DNA of 64,000 nt from Bin87 sp965220055 (GTDB taxonomy: Bacteria; Chloroflexota; Dehalococcoidia; Lucifugimonadales; UBA3495). The stretch is from contig CBDCPE010000004.1 of assembly GCA_965220055.1 (NCBI GenBank), forward strand, positions 3,534,001 to 3,598,000, written 5' to 3'. Below the pieces are notes generated by a model. It saw only the letters and a list, made by a program, of their open reading frames with translations, had not been told where the DNA came from and did no database searches. Shown here piece by piece: positions 53,517 through 62,822 of this stretch (its first letter is position 1; each line of letters opens with the position of its first letter). A program made the translations under genes and the position numbers.

Positions 53517-53717
53517 AACCGCTCCTGAAACCGGGCTGATTTCGTGGCGGCATTTTATCACGCGCCGGACACAGCCAAGTTTGACACCTCCAAGGGCGGC
53601 GCACTAAACTCGCCTGTAACCGCGCTGCCTAACAATCATTGGCGAGTTTTTATTATGAAATGATGGCAGCCGCGTCCCCTTTCGCCTCCCAAATGCTCAA
53701 TATAGTGAGGTATCGCA

Positions 53718-54176
53718 ATGCCGGACAAGCCAGAATACATAGACCTGCTCAACGACATTCGCCTGCAGGAGCACCGGGCTGGAGTCTTCCTCAAGGCGTG
53801 GGCCGATAAGACCGAGCATCCGGGGCTGAAGGGCTGCCTTTCTCTGGTAGCCGAGCGCGAGACGAGCCACGGGGACATCTTCGACCGGCGCATTCGTGAG
53901 TTGGGCGGCGCTCCCGAGGACAAGGACGACGCCATGTTTGCCGAGCGGCTGCGCGTGGCCGGTTCGGAAATGGCCGACAAGGAAAAGATCGTCTGGATGC
54001 GCGAAGCCCAAACTCGTGTAACCCTGCCCACTGTGCGCCAGCGCTATGAAGCTGCCTCAGTTGATGAGTCTGTCGACCAGCTGACACGTTCTTTGATCAA
54101 GTGGTTCACCGAGGTGGAGGACGACTCCGGCGCCGCCATGCGGGCGGTGTACGCCGAGATCGAGCGGGAGGACTAA
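53718..54176 (+). CDS. ferritin-like four-helix protein
   Basis: A 152-residue all-helical protein. LLNDIRLQEHRAGVFLKAWADKTEHPGLKGCLSLVAERETSHGDIF has the E...ExxH spacing of ferritin-like di-iron domains, and YAEIERED ends the last helix. Similarity to rubrerythrin-like proteins is only by pattern. It precedes the LLM oxidoreductase by 4 nt, so the two are one operon, divergent from acyl-CoA dehydrogenase. Start has GAGG upstream. Confidence 0.6.
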   Translation: MPDKPEYIDLLNDIRLQEHRAGVFLKAWADKTEHPGLKGCLSLVAERETSHGDIFDRRIRELGGAPEDKDDAMFAERLRVAGSEMADKEKIVWMREAQTRVTLPTVRQRYEAASVDESVDQLTRSLIKWFTEVEDDSGAAMRAVYAEIERED

Positions 54177-54180
54177 CCGG

Positions 54181-55293
54181 ATGAAATTCGGAGCCTTCTT
54201 CGTGGGCCAGCGCCCCCTGCTGCACGAGCAATACGCCGACGAGAGCAAGATCAATCCCAACCCGGTCAGCCGCACCGACGTCGAGGTCTACGAGGACATT
54301 CTGCGCGGCGCGGAATTGGCGGAGGAACTGGGCTTCGACTCGGTGTGGATTGCCGAGCACGCTTTCAGCGAACACAGCATCATCAGCTCGCCCCACAGCC
54401 TGCTGGCTGCCATCGCCGCCAAGACCAAGCGGGTCAAGGTGGGCGTGGCCTGCACCATAGTGCCGTGGCACGCTCCACTGCGGCTGGCGCAGGACCTGGC
54501 CACACTGGACATTATCAGCCAGGGACGCCTGATTGTCGGGGCCGGCCGCGGCTATCAGAAGCGGGAGTTCGACATCTATGGCCTGGACATCGCCGAATCC
54601 CGCGACCGTTTCATCGAGGGCATGGACATCGCTGTCAGGTCGTGGACGGAGGACACCTTCTCCTACGACGGCGACTATTTCAGCTTCCCGGAAGTGCGGG
54701 TTATTCCCAAGCCGGTGCAGCAGCCGCATCCGCCCATATTTATGGCGGTCACTCACAGCCCGGAATCGGTAGAGATTGCCGTCCGCAACCGTTGGGGGTT
54801 GTTCACCGTGGGCAGCAGTTTCTTCCCTGCTTCGCCGGACTCTGACCAGAACCTGATTAACCTCTACCGCCGGCGGATGCTGGAAGAGGGGACGGCGCCC
54901 GATGACATCGAGGTCGCCGCCGTCCGCAACGTTTATGTGGCTCCCACCGACGAGGAAGCCATCGAACTGCTCGTGCCGCGCCTGCAATGGGCTGGCGACA
55001 TGGGGGACTTCCTGCGCCGCCCGCTCTCCGACGTTGTGCGGGCCTCAGGGGTGCGTGGCTATGAGCACTACATCCAAGACCCCTTTATCGAGCCGGATCT
55101 GGTGGCCGAGCGGGGCAAGGAAGGCATGGCAGCCATCGGCAGCCCCGAGAAGGTCACGGCAGCCATCAAGGAACTGGAAGAGAACCACGTCACCCACTTC
55201 ATCAGCTACCTGGACGCCGGAGGCCTGTCCTACGACCAGGTGTCCGGCTCGCTGCAACTGTTCGCAGAAAAAGTGATGCCCAACTTCCGCTAA
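54181..55293 (+). CDS. LLM-class flavin-dependent oxidoreductase
   Basis: A 370-residue luciferase-like monooxygenase family protein using FMN or F420: MKFGAFFVGQRPLL, GFDSVWIAEHAFSEHSIISSPHSLLAAIAAKT, RVKVGVACTIVPWHAPLRLAQDLATLDIISQGRLIVGAGRGYQKREFDIYG (bacterial luciferase core), and PHPPIFMAVTHSPESVE. Length is normal. Its TAA stop (55291-55293) is the first triplet of the IS1380-type terminus that begins here. Confidence 0.9.
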   Translation: MKFGAFFVGQRPLLHEQYADESKINPNPVSRTDVEVYEDILRGAELAEELGFDSVWIAEHAFSEHSIISSPHSLLAAIAAKTKRVKVGVACTIVPWHAPLRLAQDLATLDIISQGRLIVGAGRGYQKREFDIYGLDIAESRDRFIEGMDIAVRSWTEDTFSYDGDYFSFPEVRVIPKPVQQPHPPIFMAVTHSPESVEIAVRNRWGLFTVGSSFFPASPDSDQNLINLYRRRMLEEGTAPDDIEVAAVRNVYVAPTDEEAIELLVPRLQWAGDMGDFLRRPLSDVVRASGVRGYEHYIQDPFIEPDLVAERGKEGMAAIGSPEKVTAAIKELEENHVTHFISYLDAGGLSYDQVSGSLQLFAEKVMPNFR

Positions 55294-55412
55294 GCCCCAA
55301 TCCACCGAAGAGACGAGTGTTGCGGCGTGCTGAAGGGGCAATAAGGTGCTCCTGTGCTTCTGGGATAATGGTTTGTGGAACAGGAGACCAACCAGAAACA
55401 GGGAGCACAATA
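55291..55412 (+). mobile_element. IS1380 5'-terminal fragment, right border of the catabolic block
   Basis: TAAGCCCCAATCCACCGAAG (55291-55310) and the following 100 bp are the reverse complement of the IS1380 terminus at 49500-49604, so the two face each other across 49.6-55.3 kb. The transposase gene is missing. Confidence 0.8.
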
Positions 55413-55428
55413 GCAACTGTCTTGAAAG

Positions 55429-55650
55429 TCAACAGGCATGAGCGACGACTGGCTGAGTCATATCGCGCCCAGGGTAGCCATGTTTGAGCATGGCGTTGAG
55501 CATAACCAGCAGTTTGCGCATGGACGCGACCAGCGCCACTTTTTTCGGCTTACCAGCTGCCAGCAGCCTCTGGTAGAAGTCCCGGATAGCAGGGTTGTGG
55601 CGGCTGGCTACCAACGCTCCCAATATTGGGCGCCAAGGATAACAGCTCAC
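55429..55650 (-). mobile_element. IS110 transposase C-terminal fragment
   Basis: Reads LGALVASRHNPAIRDFYQRLLAAGKPKKVALVASMRKLLVMLNAML, the end of an IS110 transposase. The remainder is absent. From 55651 to 55857 nothing is recognised. Confidence 0.75.
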
Positions 55651-55857
55651 CGGATATGGCTGGTTTTGCCAATTCAGTGATGGTGCGGTATCTGGACTAT
55701 AACGATATTGGTGTGGGTGGTCATCCCAGTGACTCTATTCCCAGCGCTCTTACCATGGCCGACTATCTGGGAAGCGACGGCCAAGCTTAATATGATCAAG
55801 CAGTCGTTACGAACCCTCCGTCTTAGACCATAGATTTCAGACAGCGGTAAGGCGGGG

Positions 55858-57432
55858 TTAAGCCGACGCAATCCAGTCGACGGCACGTTCCCCTATCATG
55901 ACAACCGTTGCATGGCTACCACCTGACCTTGTAACCCGCGGCATCACCGACGCATCGACCACCGACAACCCCTTTACTCCCTTGACGCTGCAGTATTGAT
56001 CAACAACCGCCATTGGGTCTGAATCCGGGCCCATCTTGCATGTGCCGGACACATGCCTGGCTGTTCCAACGGTTTGGCGTATATAGAGATCCAAAGCGTC
56101 ATCGTCGGCCAGAATGTCATCCGTTGGGTGGAGCCGGTAATCGGCCACGTCTTTATACGCATCGGATTCAAGGAATCCAATCGCCATTCGCACGCCTTCC
56201 CTCACCCGACGAATGTCGTTTGGATGCTGAAGATAGCGGTAGTTAAAGGCCGGCTGCACTGAGGGATCGGCAGACGCAAGCCTGACGTATCCTGAGCCGT
56301 CGGGTAGCCCGAGCGTGCACGAGATTCGCGCCACCCGGTCTGGGGGAACTTCACCGTTCAGGTACTTGGTCCGGAAGCCGGGGACGCGCTCCGGCCGTTC
56401 GTCAACCATTGGGGTGGTCCTCAGCAACATATCATTGGCTTCGCTGGACCCGTGGGAGGTGTAGTGTAAACAAAAGCGCGCCGCATCGGCATCAGCAGCC
56501 AGGGTCATCCCGTCTTTGACTTTAAAGGTAATCTGGGCGCTCAGGTGGTTAAATAGGTTCTGTCCCACTCCGGGAAGCTCATGAACGAGAGGTATCCCAA
56601 ATTGTTGAAGTTGGTCATTGGGGCCGATTCCCGACAGCATGAGCAGGTGGGGCGACTTGATAGCCCCAGCGCTCAACACAACCCGGTCTGCTTCAACGTT
56701 GAAAATCTCGCCTCCGCTTTCTACTTCCACACCGACGGCCTTTAGATCCTTGATCAATACCTTCCTGACGAAAACCCCTCCCCTCACCGTAAGGTTAAGA
56801 CGGTGGCGCATGGGATTTAGGTGAGTGATAGCAGCGCTCATCCTCCAGCCGTCCAGGTTGTTCGAGGGCCACACGCCAACGCCCGAGGGGTTCGGGCCAT
56901 TGGTATCCTCGACTGCCCCATAACCCGCCTCCAAACAGGCTGCGTGGAAGGCCTTTTGGATGTCTGTCCAGGGCCCGGATTGACGACGCCTTACTGGCAT
57001 CGGTCCGTCGGTTCCATGAAAATCATCCCGAATGTCGAGATCGTGCTCAGATTTTCTAAAGTAAGGCAGTACCTTGTCATAAGACCATTCATCGTTGCCC
57101 ATACCAGACCAGGAGTCGAAATCCGCAGGTAACCCCCTTTGCATTGCCTGACCGTTGATGGACGACCCTCCTCCGATCACCTTGCCCTGCGCTACGTGGA
57201 TCTCCCCTTGCTCCTCGGTGATCGTTCCCCGCAGGGCCCAGTTATGTTCCGAGTCTGGGGATTCTGCAAAACTTGTGTGGCCGAACTTTATCTCGTCCGG
57301 AAGATAGGCTGGATCAGGGTAATCTGGCCCGGCTTCCAGCAACAGAACGGAGGTATTCGCGTTTTCAGCCAATCTGCTGGCCAACACCGATCCGGCCGCT
57401 CCCCCACCGACGATAACAACGTCATATTTCAT
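55858..57432 (-). CDS. GMC-family FAD oxidoreductase (choline dehydrogenase-like)
   Basis: A 524-residue GMC oxidoreductase. FAD-binding DVVIVGGGAAGSVLASRLAENANTSVLLLEAG at the N-terminus; GKVIGGGSSINGQAMQRGLPADFD and VVLSAGAIKSPHLLMLSGIGP as GMC signatures 1 and 2; C-terminal RHVSGTCKMGPDSDPMAVVD carries the catalytic His and KGLSVVDASVMP, GGSHATVVMIGERAVDWI close the fold. Oxidises an alcohol group; no betaine-type partner gene is adjacent, so the substrate is unknown. Complete length and no damage, although it sits between IS remnants. Confidence 0.93.
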   Translation of the reverse strand: MKYDVVIVGGGAAGSVLASRLAENANTSVLLLEAGPDYPDPAYLPDEIKFGHTSFAESPDSEHNWALRGTITEEQGEIHVAQGKVIGGGSSINGQAMQRGLPADFDSWSGMGNDEWSYDKVLPYFRKSEHDLDIRDDFHGTDGPMPVRRRQSGPWTDIQKAFHAACLEAGYGAVEDTNGPNPSGVGVWPSNNLDGWRMSAAITHLNPMRHRLNLTVRGGVFVRKVLIKDLKAVGVEVESGGEIFNVEADRVVLSAGAIKSPHLLMLSGIGPNDQLQQFGIPLVHELPGVGQNLFNHLSAQITFKVKDGMTLAADADAARFCLHYTSHGSSEANDMLLRTTPMVDERPERVPGFRTKYLNGEVPPDRVARISCTLGLPDGSGYVRLASADPSVQPAFNYRYLQHPNDIRRVREGVRMAIGFLESDAYKDVADYRLHPTDDILADDDALDLYIRQTVGTARHVSGTCKMGPDSDPMAVVDQYCSVKGVKGLSVVDASVMPRVTRSGGSHATVVMIGERAVDWIASA

Positions 57433-57628
57433 GGGTCCTCCTTGAATACTTCGTCATCTAACATAGGATTTCCCAGTTTTAACTGATTCCGCTGAGGATA
57501 GGACGTTCTGGGATTTCTCCAATTATAAACCGGCATTCTCCATATCGGCCGACCAGCAGGTTCCGAACGGGGTAGTTAGAGCTTATTGCCAGTCTTCGGT
57601 GCTTGTCAATCCTCTTTCGCTCCTGCGT

Positions 57629-59353
57629 GGGATAAGCCCGAATCCACCGAAAGGACGCGAGCGGGCTGGTCACGCAAGGGATGAGAAGCGTGGGTGATGG
57701 CTGCAGTACCCTGACCCCGCCGGATTTGGGCGAACGCGGGTCGAGACAGCTATGCCAGGGGGATGCTGACGGCTCGCGAGTGGCCGCGGAGGGCGAGATC
57801 ACCAGGGCGGATGGCAACCGGAGATACGCGGAGCCCAGCCTGATGCGGGCCTGCCAGGCGGTTGGATGGTCTGGAGGAAGGGTCGGACGCAGAAGGCGGC
57901 GTCAGGAAGGGAGCGGCAGGGCGCGCAATCGGGTGAGGGCGCGACTGAACTGGTTTTCCCAGGGCCAGCGCTGGGGAAGATGCAGCGTGAGGCGGCGGGC
58001 CTTGCGGGTGAGCCGTCCGGCCAAGGAGAAGAAGCGCCGCCGGAGGGTCTTGGTGGTAAGGATCTGCTCACCCAGACCGATGCGCGCCGTCCAGCGAGAC
58101 AGATTGTGGGCGATGGCTTGGACGGCCAGCCAGGCGGCGTTGGCGGGAAAGCGTCCCGAGGGGAGATGGTTGAGCCCCACGTCGTACTTCAGGTCGCGGA
58201 TGGCGTTCTCGACCTCGGCATGTCGGCGATGATCGGCCTCGAGATCCAGGGTGTCGCCCTCGCGGTCGGTGATGAAGGCATGATAGCTGCAGTTGGCGAA
58301 CAGGGCCAGCTGGGAGCTTGGGGTGGGCTGCACCCGGCGGACGATGAGTCGCGCCGGCGCGGCGTCGAGCTCACTCTGAAAAGGCGTGTAGGTGGTCTCG
58401 GCCACGTCGGCAGCGCCGTCCATCCAGTAGGAGATGGGCGTCCAGTCCTTCTCGGGTATGGGCTCGATGATATTGCGCAGCCGGGCGTGCTGGCGGACGG
58501 TGATGGAGAAGCGGACATCCAGCTTGCGGCAGACGGCGACTATGGCGTGGGAGTAGAAGCCGCTGTCGGCCCGCACGATAAGTTGTCCGGTGGCTCCGGC
58601 GTAGCGCACTCGGCACACCGTCTCCCGCAGGAAGTGGGCCGCGCTCCGAGCGGTGTTGGACCGGCCCTGGCGCAGCCTTGCCATCAGCACGTCGCCGGTG
58701 TCCGCGGCGACAGCCAGCAGTGGGTGATAGCCCCGCTGGCCGGTGTAACCATGGTGGCGGGCCCCTTCCTTGCCCAGTCCATAGGTCTCGCAGACGGTGG
58801 AATCAAGATCAATGGTCAACGGCTCGTCTTCAGGCCCGGCCCCAGCGGCCCAGGCACGGGCCAGCAGCTCTCGGCTCACCCGGTCCAACTGGCGGACATG
58901 GCCCCACCGGAAGCTGCGCAGAAATGTCCCCAGCGTGGATGGCGCTTTGACCACGCAGCCGATGGCGCTGGCCGTCCCGCCGGTGCGCAGCACGTCGGCG
59001 TCGTCGATGCAGTCGCCGCCAGCCAGCGCGGATGCCACCAGCGTCAGCAGCTTGTCCCCTGGGTTCACCCGACCCGGCGCATCTCTCAGGTCAACGTGGT
59101 TGTCGACGAGTTCACCTAGACCCAGGCACTGGGCCAGGGTGACCGTCAAAATCAGCCCAGCGCTGGCTATCAGGCGGTGGTCGTCGAAGGCGATTTGGAT
59201 GTGGTCGGGGCCGTTGCGTGGTAGCATCTGTTGGGTGCTCCCCATTTCTGGCTGGTTTCTTGTGTCAAAAACCATTATCCTCGAAGCCGGGAGCACTTTC
59301 CCATCCCCTCAGCACGCTGGCACATTCACCCTTTCGGTGGATTGGGGCTAAGC
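57629..59353 (-). mobile_element. IS1380-family element, intact
   Basis: Termini GCCCGAATCCACCGAAAGGA (from 57631) and CCCTTTCGGTGGATTGGGGC are inverted repeats; TAA flanks both ends. One transposase inside. About 1.7 kb. Confidence 0.85.
57902..59296 (-). CDS. IS1380-family transposase
   Basis: A 464-residue transposase (or 441 from the ATG at 59227): QIAFDDHRLIASAGLILTVTLAQCLGLGELVDNHVDL, LTIDLDSTVCETYGLGKEGARHHGYTGQRGYHPLLAVAADTGDVLMARL (first Asp), LIVRADSGFYSHAIV (second Asp), EVENAIRDLKYDVGLNHLPSG (Glu), and the C-terminal WTARIGLGEQILTTKTLRRRFFSLAGRL. No stop or frameshift. It is the intact reference for the two truncated and one interrupted IS1380 copies in the window. Confidence 0.92.
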   Translation of the reverse strand: MLPASRIMVFDTRNQPEMGSTQQMLPRNGPDHIQIAFDDHRLIASAGLILTVTLAQCLGLGELVDNHVDLRDAPGRVNPGDKLLTLVASALAGGDCIDDADVLRTGGTASAIGCVVKAPSTLGTFLRSFRWGHVRQLDRVSRELLARAWAAGAGPEDEPLTIDLDSTVCETYGLGKEGARHHGYTGQRGYHPLLAVAADTGDVLMARLRQGRSNTARSAAHFLRETVCRVRYAGATGQLIVRADSGFYSHAIVAVCRKLDVRFSITVRQHARLRNIIEPIPEKDWTPISYWMDGAADVAETTYTPFQSELDAAPARLIVRRVQPTPSSQLALFANCSYHAFITDREGDTLDLEADHRRHAEVENAIRDLKYDVGLNHLPSGRFPANAAWLAVQAIAHNLSRWTARIGLGEQILTTKTLRRRFFSLAGRLTRKARRLTLHLPQRWPWENQFSRALTRLRALPLPS

Positions 59354-59425
59354 TGGAGTTTACGCAATTTTGGGCGCCATGAGCGATGACGATTGAGAAT
59401 GGATGATAGGGGCACCCGGGAGTTC

Positions 59426-59677
59426 TCAAATATCTGGGGTCACTGTGGGCAGTGAAAAACCTTCCGGCACCTGCCACATGTGGTGCCGCCCCAGAGCGGG
59501 GACATCCATTGCTCTTTGTAGATTTTGCGTAAAGTCGAACTGATCTCCGCTTTTCAAGTCGACGACGTATGACATCATTGGCTTGATTTTTTTGCCGGAC
59601 GCTGACGTGGATCGATAGACGTCACCGAAAGCGAATTCTCTGCTCCTGCCGACGATTCTGATCCGTCCCCGGTGCAC
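59426..59677 (-). CDS. hypothetical 83-residue protein (possible PH-like fragment)
   Basis: MHRGRIRIVGRSREFAFGDVYRSTSASGKKIKPMMSYVVDLKSGDQFDFTQNLQRAMDV. The strand-rich pattern and final amphipathic helix resemble bacterial PH-like domains, but no firm match is recognised and it may be part of a larger decayed gene. From 59680 to 60150 I see no gene. Confidence 0.3.
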   Translation of the reverse strand: MHRGRIRIVGRSREFAFGDVYRSTSASGKKIKPMMSYVVDLKSGDQFDFTQNLQRAMDVPALGRHHMWQVPEGFSLPTVTPDI

Positions 59678-60154
59678 CCCCTTTCGTTACATTCCTCTTC
59701 GTCGGCTTCCCGCTCCCCGTGGAACAACCCGGCAGGGCTGAGGTATCTCGGAGGCACATGGGGACTCAGGCTATTGTAGAACGGGAAGCAGTCCCCCAAT
59801 CTCTAGAGGCCGCATCGTCCTCGCTCAACCCACAGGCTGGAAGTGCCCGTGTGCTCTTTGGATCAACCAAATGCGCTTGATTGACATAGCGCAAGGAAGG
59901 CATTACTTTTCCGACAATCAACGTCACTGCGTCTCCCACAAACAGCGGGACCGGGATTGGTGGAAGTGGAACCCGGGCTGGCGGGATTGGAGTTACAATA
60001 CAACGCAAGAAGGCAGAGTATGGTCCCCAATTGGGGTCACGTCTGTCTGGTCTGCGACGACTTCTTCTGAGGCCACCCCATGGGCCGTTCCAAGGTGCCA
60101 AACTGCCGGTGTCACGGTCCTAGCCCAACCTGTGCCGCGGTGTTCAAATAGAAA

Positions 60155-60216
60155 GGAGCGAGCAGTGCCTTACGCCAACATAGACGGAGCGAGCAGTGCC
60201 TTACGCCAACATAGAC
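60155..60216 (+). repeat. 31-bp perfect tandem duplication over a start site
   Basis: The 31-bp unit beginning GGAGCGAGCAGTGCCTTACG occurs at 60155-60185 and 60186-60216. It duplicates the ribosome binding site and GTG start of the hydrolase gene; because 31 is not a multiple of 3, the first start is out of frame. Confidence 0.92.
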
Positions 60217-61083
60217 GGAGTGAACCTGTATTACGAGGAGTATGGCGCCGGCCCCACGGTCATGCTGACGCCGGGCGGACGGGTGGACCACAACGGCCTG
60301 CGTCCCATGGCTGCCCTGCTGTCGACCCATTGCCGTGTCATCATCCACGACCGCCGCAACTGCGGCAAGTCCGACGTGGTGATCAGTGGTGAGCTTTCCG
60401 AGCAGCACCTTTGGGCTGAGGAGATGGCGGCTCTGCTGAAATACCTGGGCGCTGCCCCGGCTTACTTGGCCGGAGGGTCCGCCGGTTCGCGCACTTCCCT
60501 GACGGTGTCGGTTCGGCACCCGGAGGTGGTCAAGGGTGTATTTGTTTGGGAAGTCTCCGGCGGGCCGAGGAGCGCTGAACTGATGTCCCCCGGCTACTAC
60601 GGACAGTACATCGAGGCCGCCGAGCGGGGCGGGATGCCCGCCGTAGCCGCTACCGAGTTTTTCGAGCAGCGCATCCGGGACAACGCTGACAACCGGGAAC
60701 GGATCCTTTCCATGGATCCCGAGGAGTTCTGTTCGGTGATGCGCTGCTGGCGGGACCAGTTCTCCCAACCCAACCCGGTGGGAGACCTAACTGAGGAGCA
60801 GCTGAAGTCCATCACATGCCCTGTGCTGGCCTTCGAGGGCAACACACCGGACGACGTTCACCACAAGTCTGCCGCAGAGAACGTGAAGCGACTGGTACCC
60901 CACGCCGAGCTGCGCCCGTCGGCGTGGACCCACGAGGAATGGGCGGTCATCGGTCAACACGACAACACCTTCCCAGGCATCGCCGCCACCAACCGCTACC
61001 ACATGAAGTCCACTCTCTACGCCGCACAACTGCTGGAGTTCATCACCAAGGTCGAATCTCAACAGTCTTCAGCCGCGGCCTGA
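60196..61083 (+). CDS. alpha/beta hydrolase
   Basis: A 295-residue alpha/beta-hydrolase fold protein: VNLYYEEYGAGPTVMLTPGG, HDRRNCGKSDVVISGE, nucleophile elbow LAGGSAGSRTSL (Gly-Gly-Ser-Ala-Gly, so Ser near residue 96), CPVLAFEGNTPDDVHHKSAAENV and a late His in THEEWAVIG or GQHDNTFP. GTG start at 60196 with GGAG 7 nt upstream. A 31-bp duplication supplies a second, out-of-frame start 31 nt upstream, which may lower translation. A cupin gene follows 34 nt downstream. Substrate unknown. Confidence 0.85.
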   Translation: MPYANIDGVNLYYEEYGAGPTVMLTPGGRVDHNGLRPMAALLSTHCRVIIHDRRNCGKSDVVISGELSEQHLWAEEMAALLKYLGAAPAYLAGGSAGSRTSLTVSVRHPEVVKGVFVWEVSGGPRSAELMSPGYYGQYIEAAERGGMPAVAATEFFEQRIRDNADNRERILSMDPEEFCSVMRCWRDQFSQPNPVGDLTEEQLKSITCPVLAFEGNTPDDVHHKSAAENVKRLVPHAELRPSAWTHEEWAVIGQHDNTFPGIAATNRYHMKSTLYAAQLLEFITKVESQQSSAAA

Positions 61084-61117
61084 CCGTATCCTGTGCAGAC
61101 AAAAACGGAGGAACAAG

Positions 61118-61459
61118 ATGGGAACCTTCAGACTTTACTCTGGCGATGACGGCCAGTCCCACATTGAGACCATTGACCTGGACCAGACACCTGATTGGAA
61201 AAGCGCCCAGGCTGCCACCGCCGTCAGCTTCAGTGAAGGCCCGGCCGGTCGCTTCTCCGACTGGCACACGGCGCCGCGCCGCCAGTTTGTCATTATCCTG
61301 TCCGGGCAACTGGAGATCGGCCTGGGCGACGGCTCCAAGCACGTATTCGGCCCTGGCGACGCCCGCCTGGTGGAGGATACCACCGGCCAAGGTCACACAA
61401 CCGCTACACACGGCGACCAGGCTTGCGTCACCTGCACCATCCCCTTGACCAACCAGTAA
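61118..61459 (+). CDS. small cupin-domain protein
   Basis: A 113-residue single-domain cupin: FSDWHTAPRRQFVIILSGQLEIGLGDGS (cupin motif 1, with His and Gly positions) and FGPGDARLVEDTTGQGHTT (motif 2 region). Preceded by GGAGG 7 nt before the ATG. Co-oriented with the hydrolase and probably in the same operon. Small cupins act as isomerases, dioxygenases or sensors; no further assignment is possible. Confidence 0.85.
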   Translation: MGTFRLYSGDDGQSHIETIDLDQTPDWKSAQAATAVSFSEGPAGRFSDWHTAPRRQFVIILSGQLEIGLGDGSKHVFGPGDARLVEDTTGQGHTTATHGDQACVTCTIPLTNQ

Positions 61460-61684
61460 CCAACGCTGCTCGAGCAGCAGCCTTTGAAGTGGGAAGCCTG
61501 TCCGCATGGCATTGGTCACCACGGCCCGACCTCGTTGCTGCGGTTGCCGGGATGGCAGGAAGGCCGGCCGACGGAATCGATGCGGTCCCTCGTCGATTGC
61601 GCCGGCTTGGTTCCAGGATTGATGGACGCTCCGGAATTGGAACCAGCCGATTTGACGGGATCGGCGCCGTTCCCGAGCCTGTGG

Positions 61685-62035
61685 TCATTGACCAGTGGTG
61701 ACAATTATCTCCGGGATCACCACCTCCCACCGCTCACTGTTGAAGAACCTTTGGTATCGGCTTTCAGACTTTGACGCGTCCCAATTGGCGATGGCAAGCG
61801 TCGTGGCCGTGACTTCGTCTACCCCGTCAGGGGCCCCAAACGATTGCACTAGCCTCCCCACCGTAACTCCGTCCATAGTTGCCAACTCCCATGGGATCTT
61901 TTCGGTCCTCACGCGCAGCGGGTCGCCCGACGACAACCCGGCGACAGCCCTGTGGATCGGGTCTTTGGGTCCCTTGCGTCCTGCGAAACTCAGTTGCACG
62001 TCGCGAAGACTGAGATGGAGGTATTGTGTCTTCAT
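61685..62035 (-). CDS. C-terminal domain fragment (helicase-associated type suspected)
   Basis: A 116-residue product, MKTQYLHLSLRDVQLSFAGRKGPKDPIHRAVAGLSSGDPLRVRTEKIPWEL ... TVGRLVQSF ... ALAIANWDASKSESRYQRFFNSERWEVVIPEIIV. I associate this pattern with the extreme C-terminus of some bacterial DNA helicases, but no helicase body is present upstream, where an IS-type gene begins. Probably a detached fragment. Function unassigned. Confidence 0.4.
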   Translation of the reverse strand: MKTQYLHLSLRDVQLSFAGRKGPKDPIHRAVAGLSSGDPLRVRTEKIPWELATMDGVTVGRLVQSFGAPDGVDEVTATTLAIANWDASKSESRYQRFFNSERWEVVIPEIIVTTGQ

Positions 62036-62172
62036 TTCTTGCTGAGAAGGAGGAAGGCGGCCTGGTTCTGCGCATTGCCTCATCTAAAGGGTCACCCAAT
62101 GCGAGTGGTTGCCTCAACTAAAATGCTACCGAAACATCGGGAGGCAGCCACGTGGACGGAGGGCTCAGTAGG

Positions 62173-62586
62173 ATGGCAAAGCGTGAATTGCTGGCAACAA
62201 TACGGGACCGTTACCTGGCGTCGTCCAAGAAGGACAAGAGCCGGATCCTTGACGAGTTAATCGCGGTGACCGGTCACGACCGCAAGCATGGGATCAAGCT
62301 GTTGGGGCAATCTGATGACGGTGGAGATAAACCGCCCACCGTGAGAGGCCGGCGCGTCTACGATGAAGCGGTACGAGAGGCGGTGATCGTGGTCTGGAAG
62401 GCCGCCGACCGCATTTGTGGGAAGCGCCTGAAGGCGGCCCTGCCCCATCTGGCGGAGCCCATGCAGCGTGATGGGCAGCTGGGTTTGGATCCAGAAGCGC
62501 GTGCACGGTTGCTGTCCGCCAGCGCGGCCGCCCTCGATCTGTTTGGCGAGAGTGTCGGTCTTTTCGGCGGCAACCCATCCGGATAG
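62173..62586 (+). pseudogene. N-terminal fragment of an integrase-type transposase (ISNCY-like)
   Basis: MAKRELLATIRDRYLASSKKDKSRILDELIAVTGHDRKHGIKLLGQS is the N-terminus of a widespread family of rve-type integrase/transposases; the DDE catalytic core is missing. It stops at 62586 and is followed by 240 bp without a clear gene, then an IS5-type element. Confidence 0.55.
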
Positions 62587-62822
62587 AGCGCAGAAGTAGA
62601 AGCGAGCATCGTACTGCTCCGCGTGTAGGGGGATATGGTCGAATACCTTCGGGTCCGGAATCGCGCGGTCGGTTAGTCCAGCGGAGCCTAGATGTGCTCC
62701 GACCTTCATCGTCGGGTGACCCGACCTACATTTCACCCACTGACGCACCGCCTCGGCGACGCGGCGAGGTGAAGAGAGCACAACTGCCGGAGTGCTTGGC
62801 GCGAGAAAGTCTGACGCATCCG

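Noticed and set aside
62590..62781. Minus-strand coding remnant (PDPKVFDHIPLHAEQYDARF...)
   Set aside because: Looks coding, but it is short, lacks both ends, and I recognise no family; not strong enough to list as a gene.
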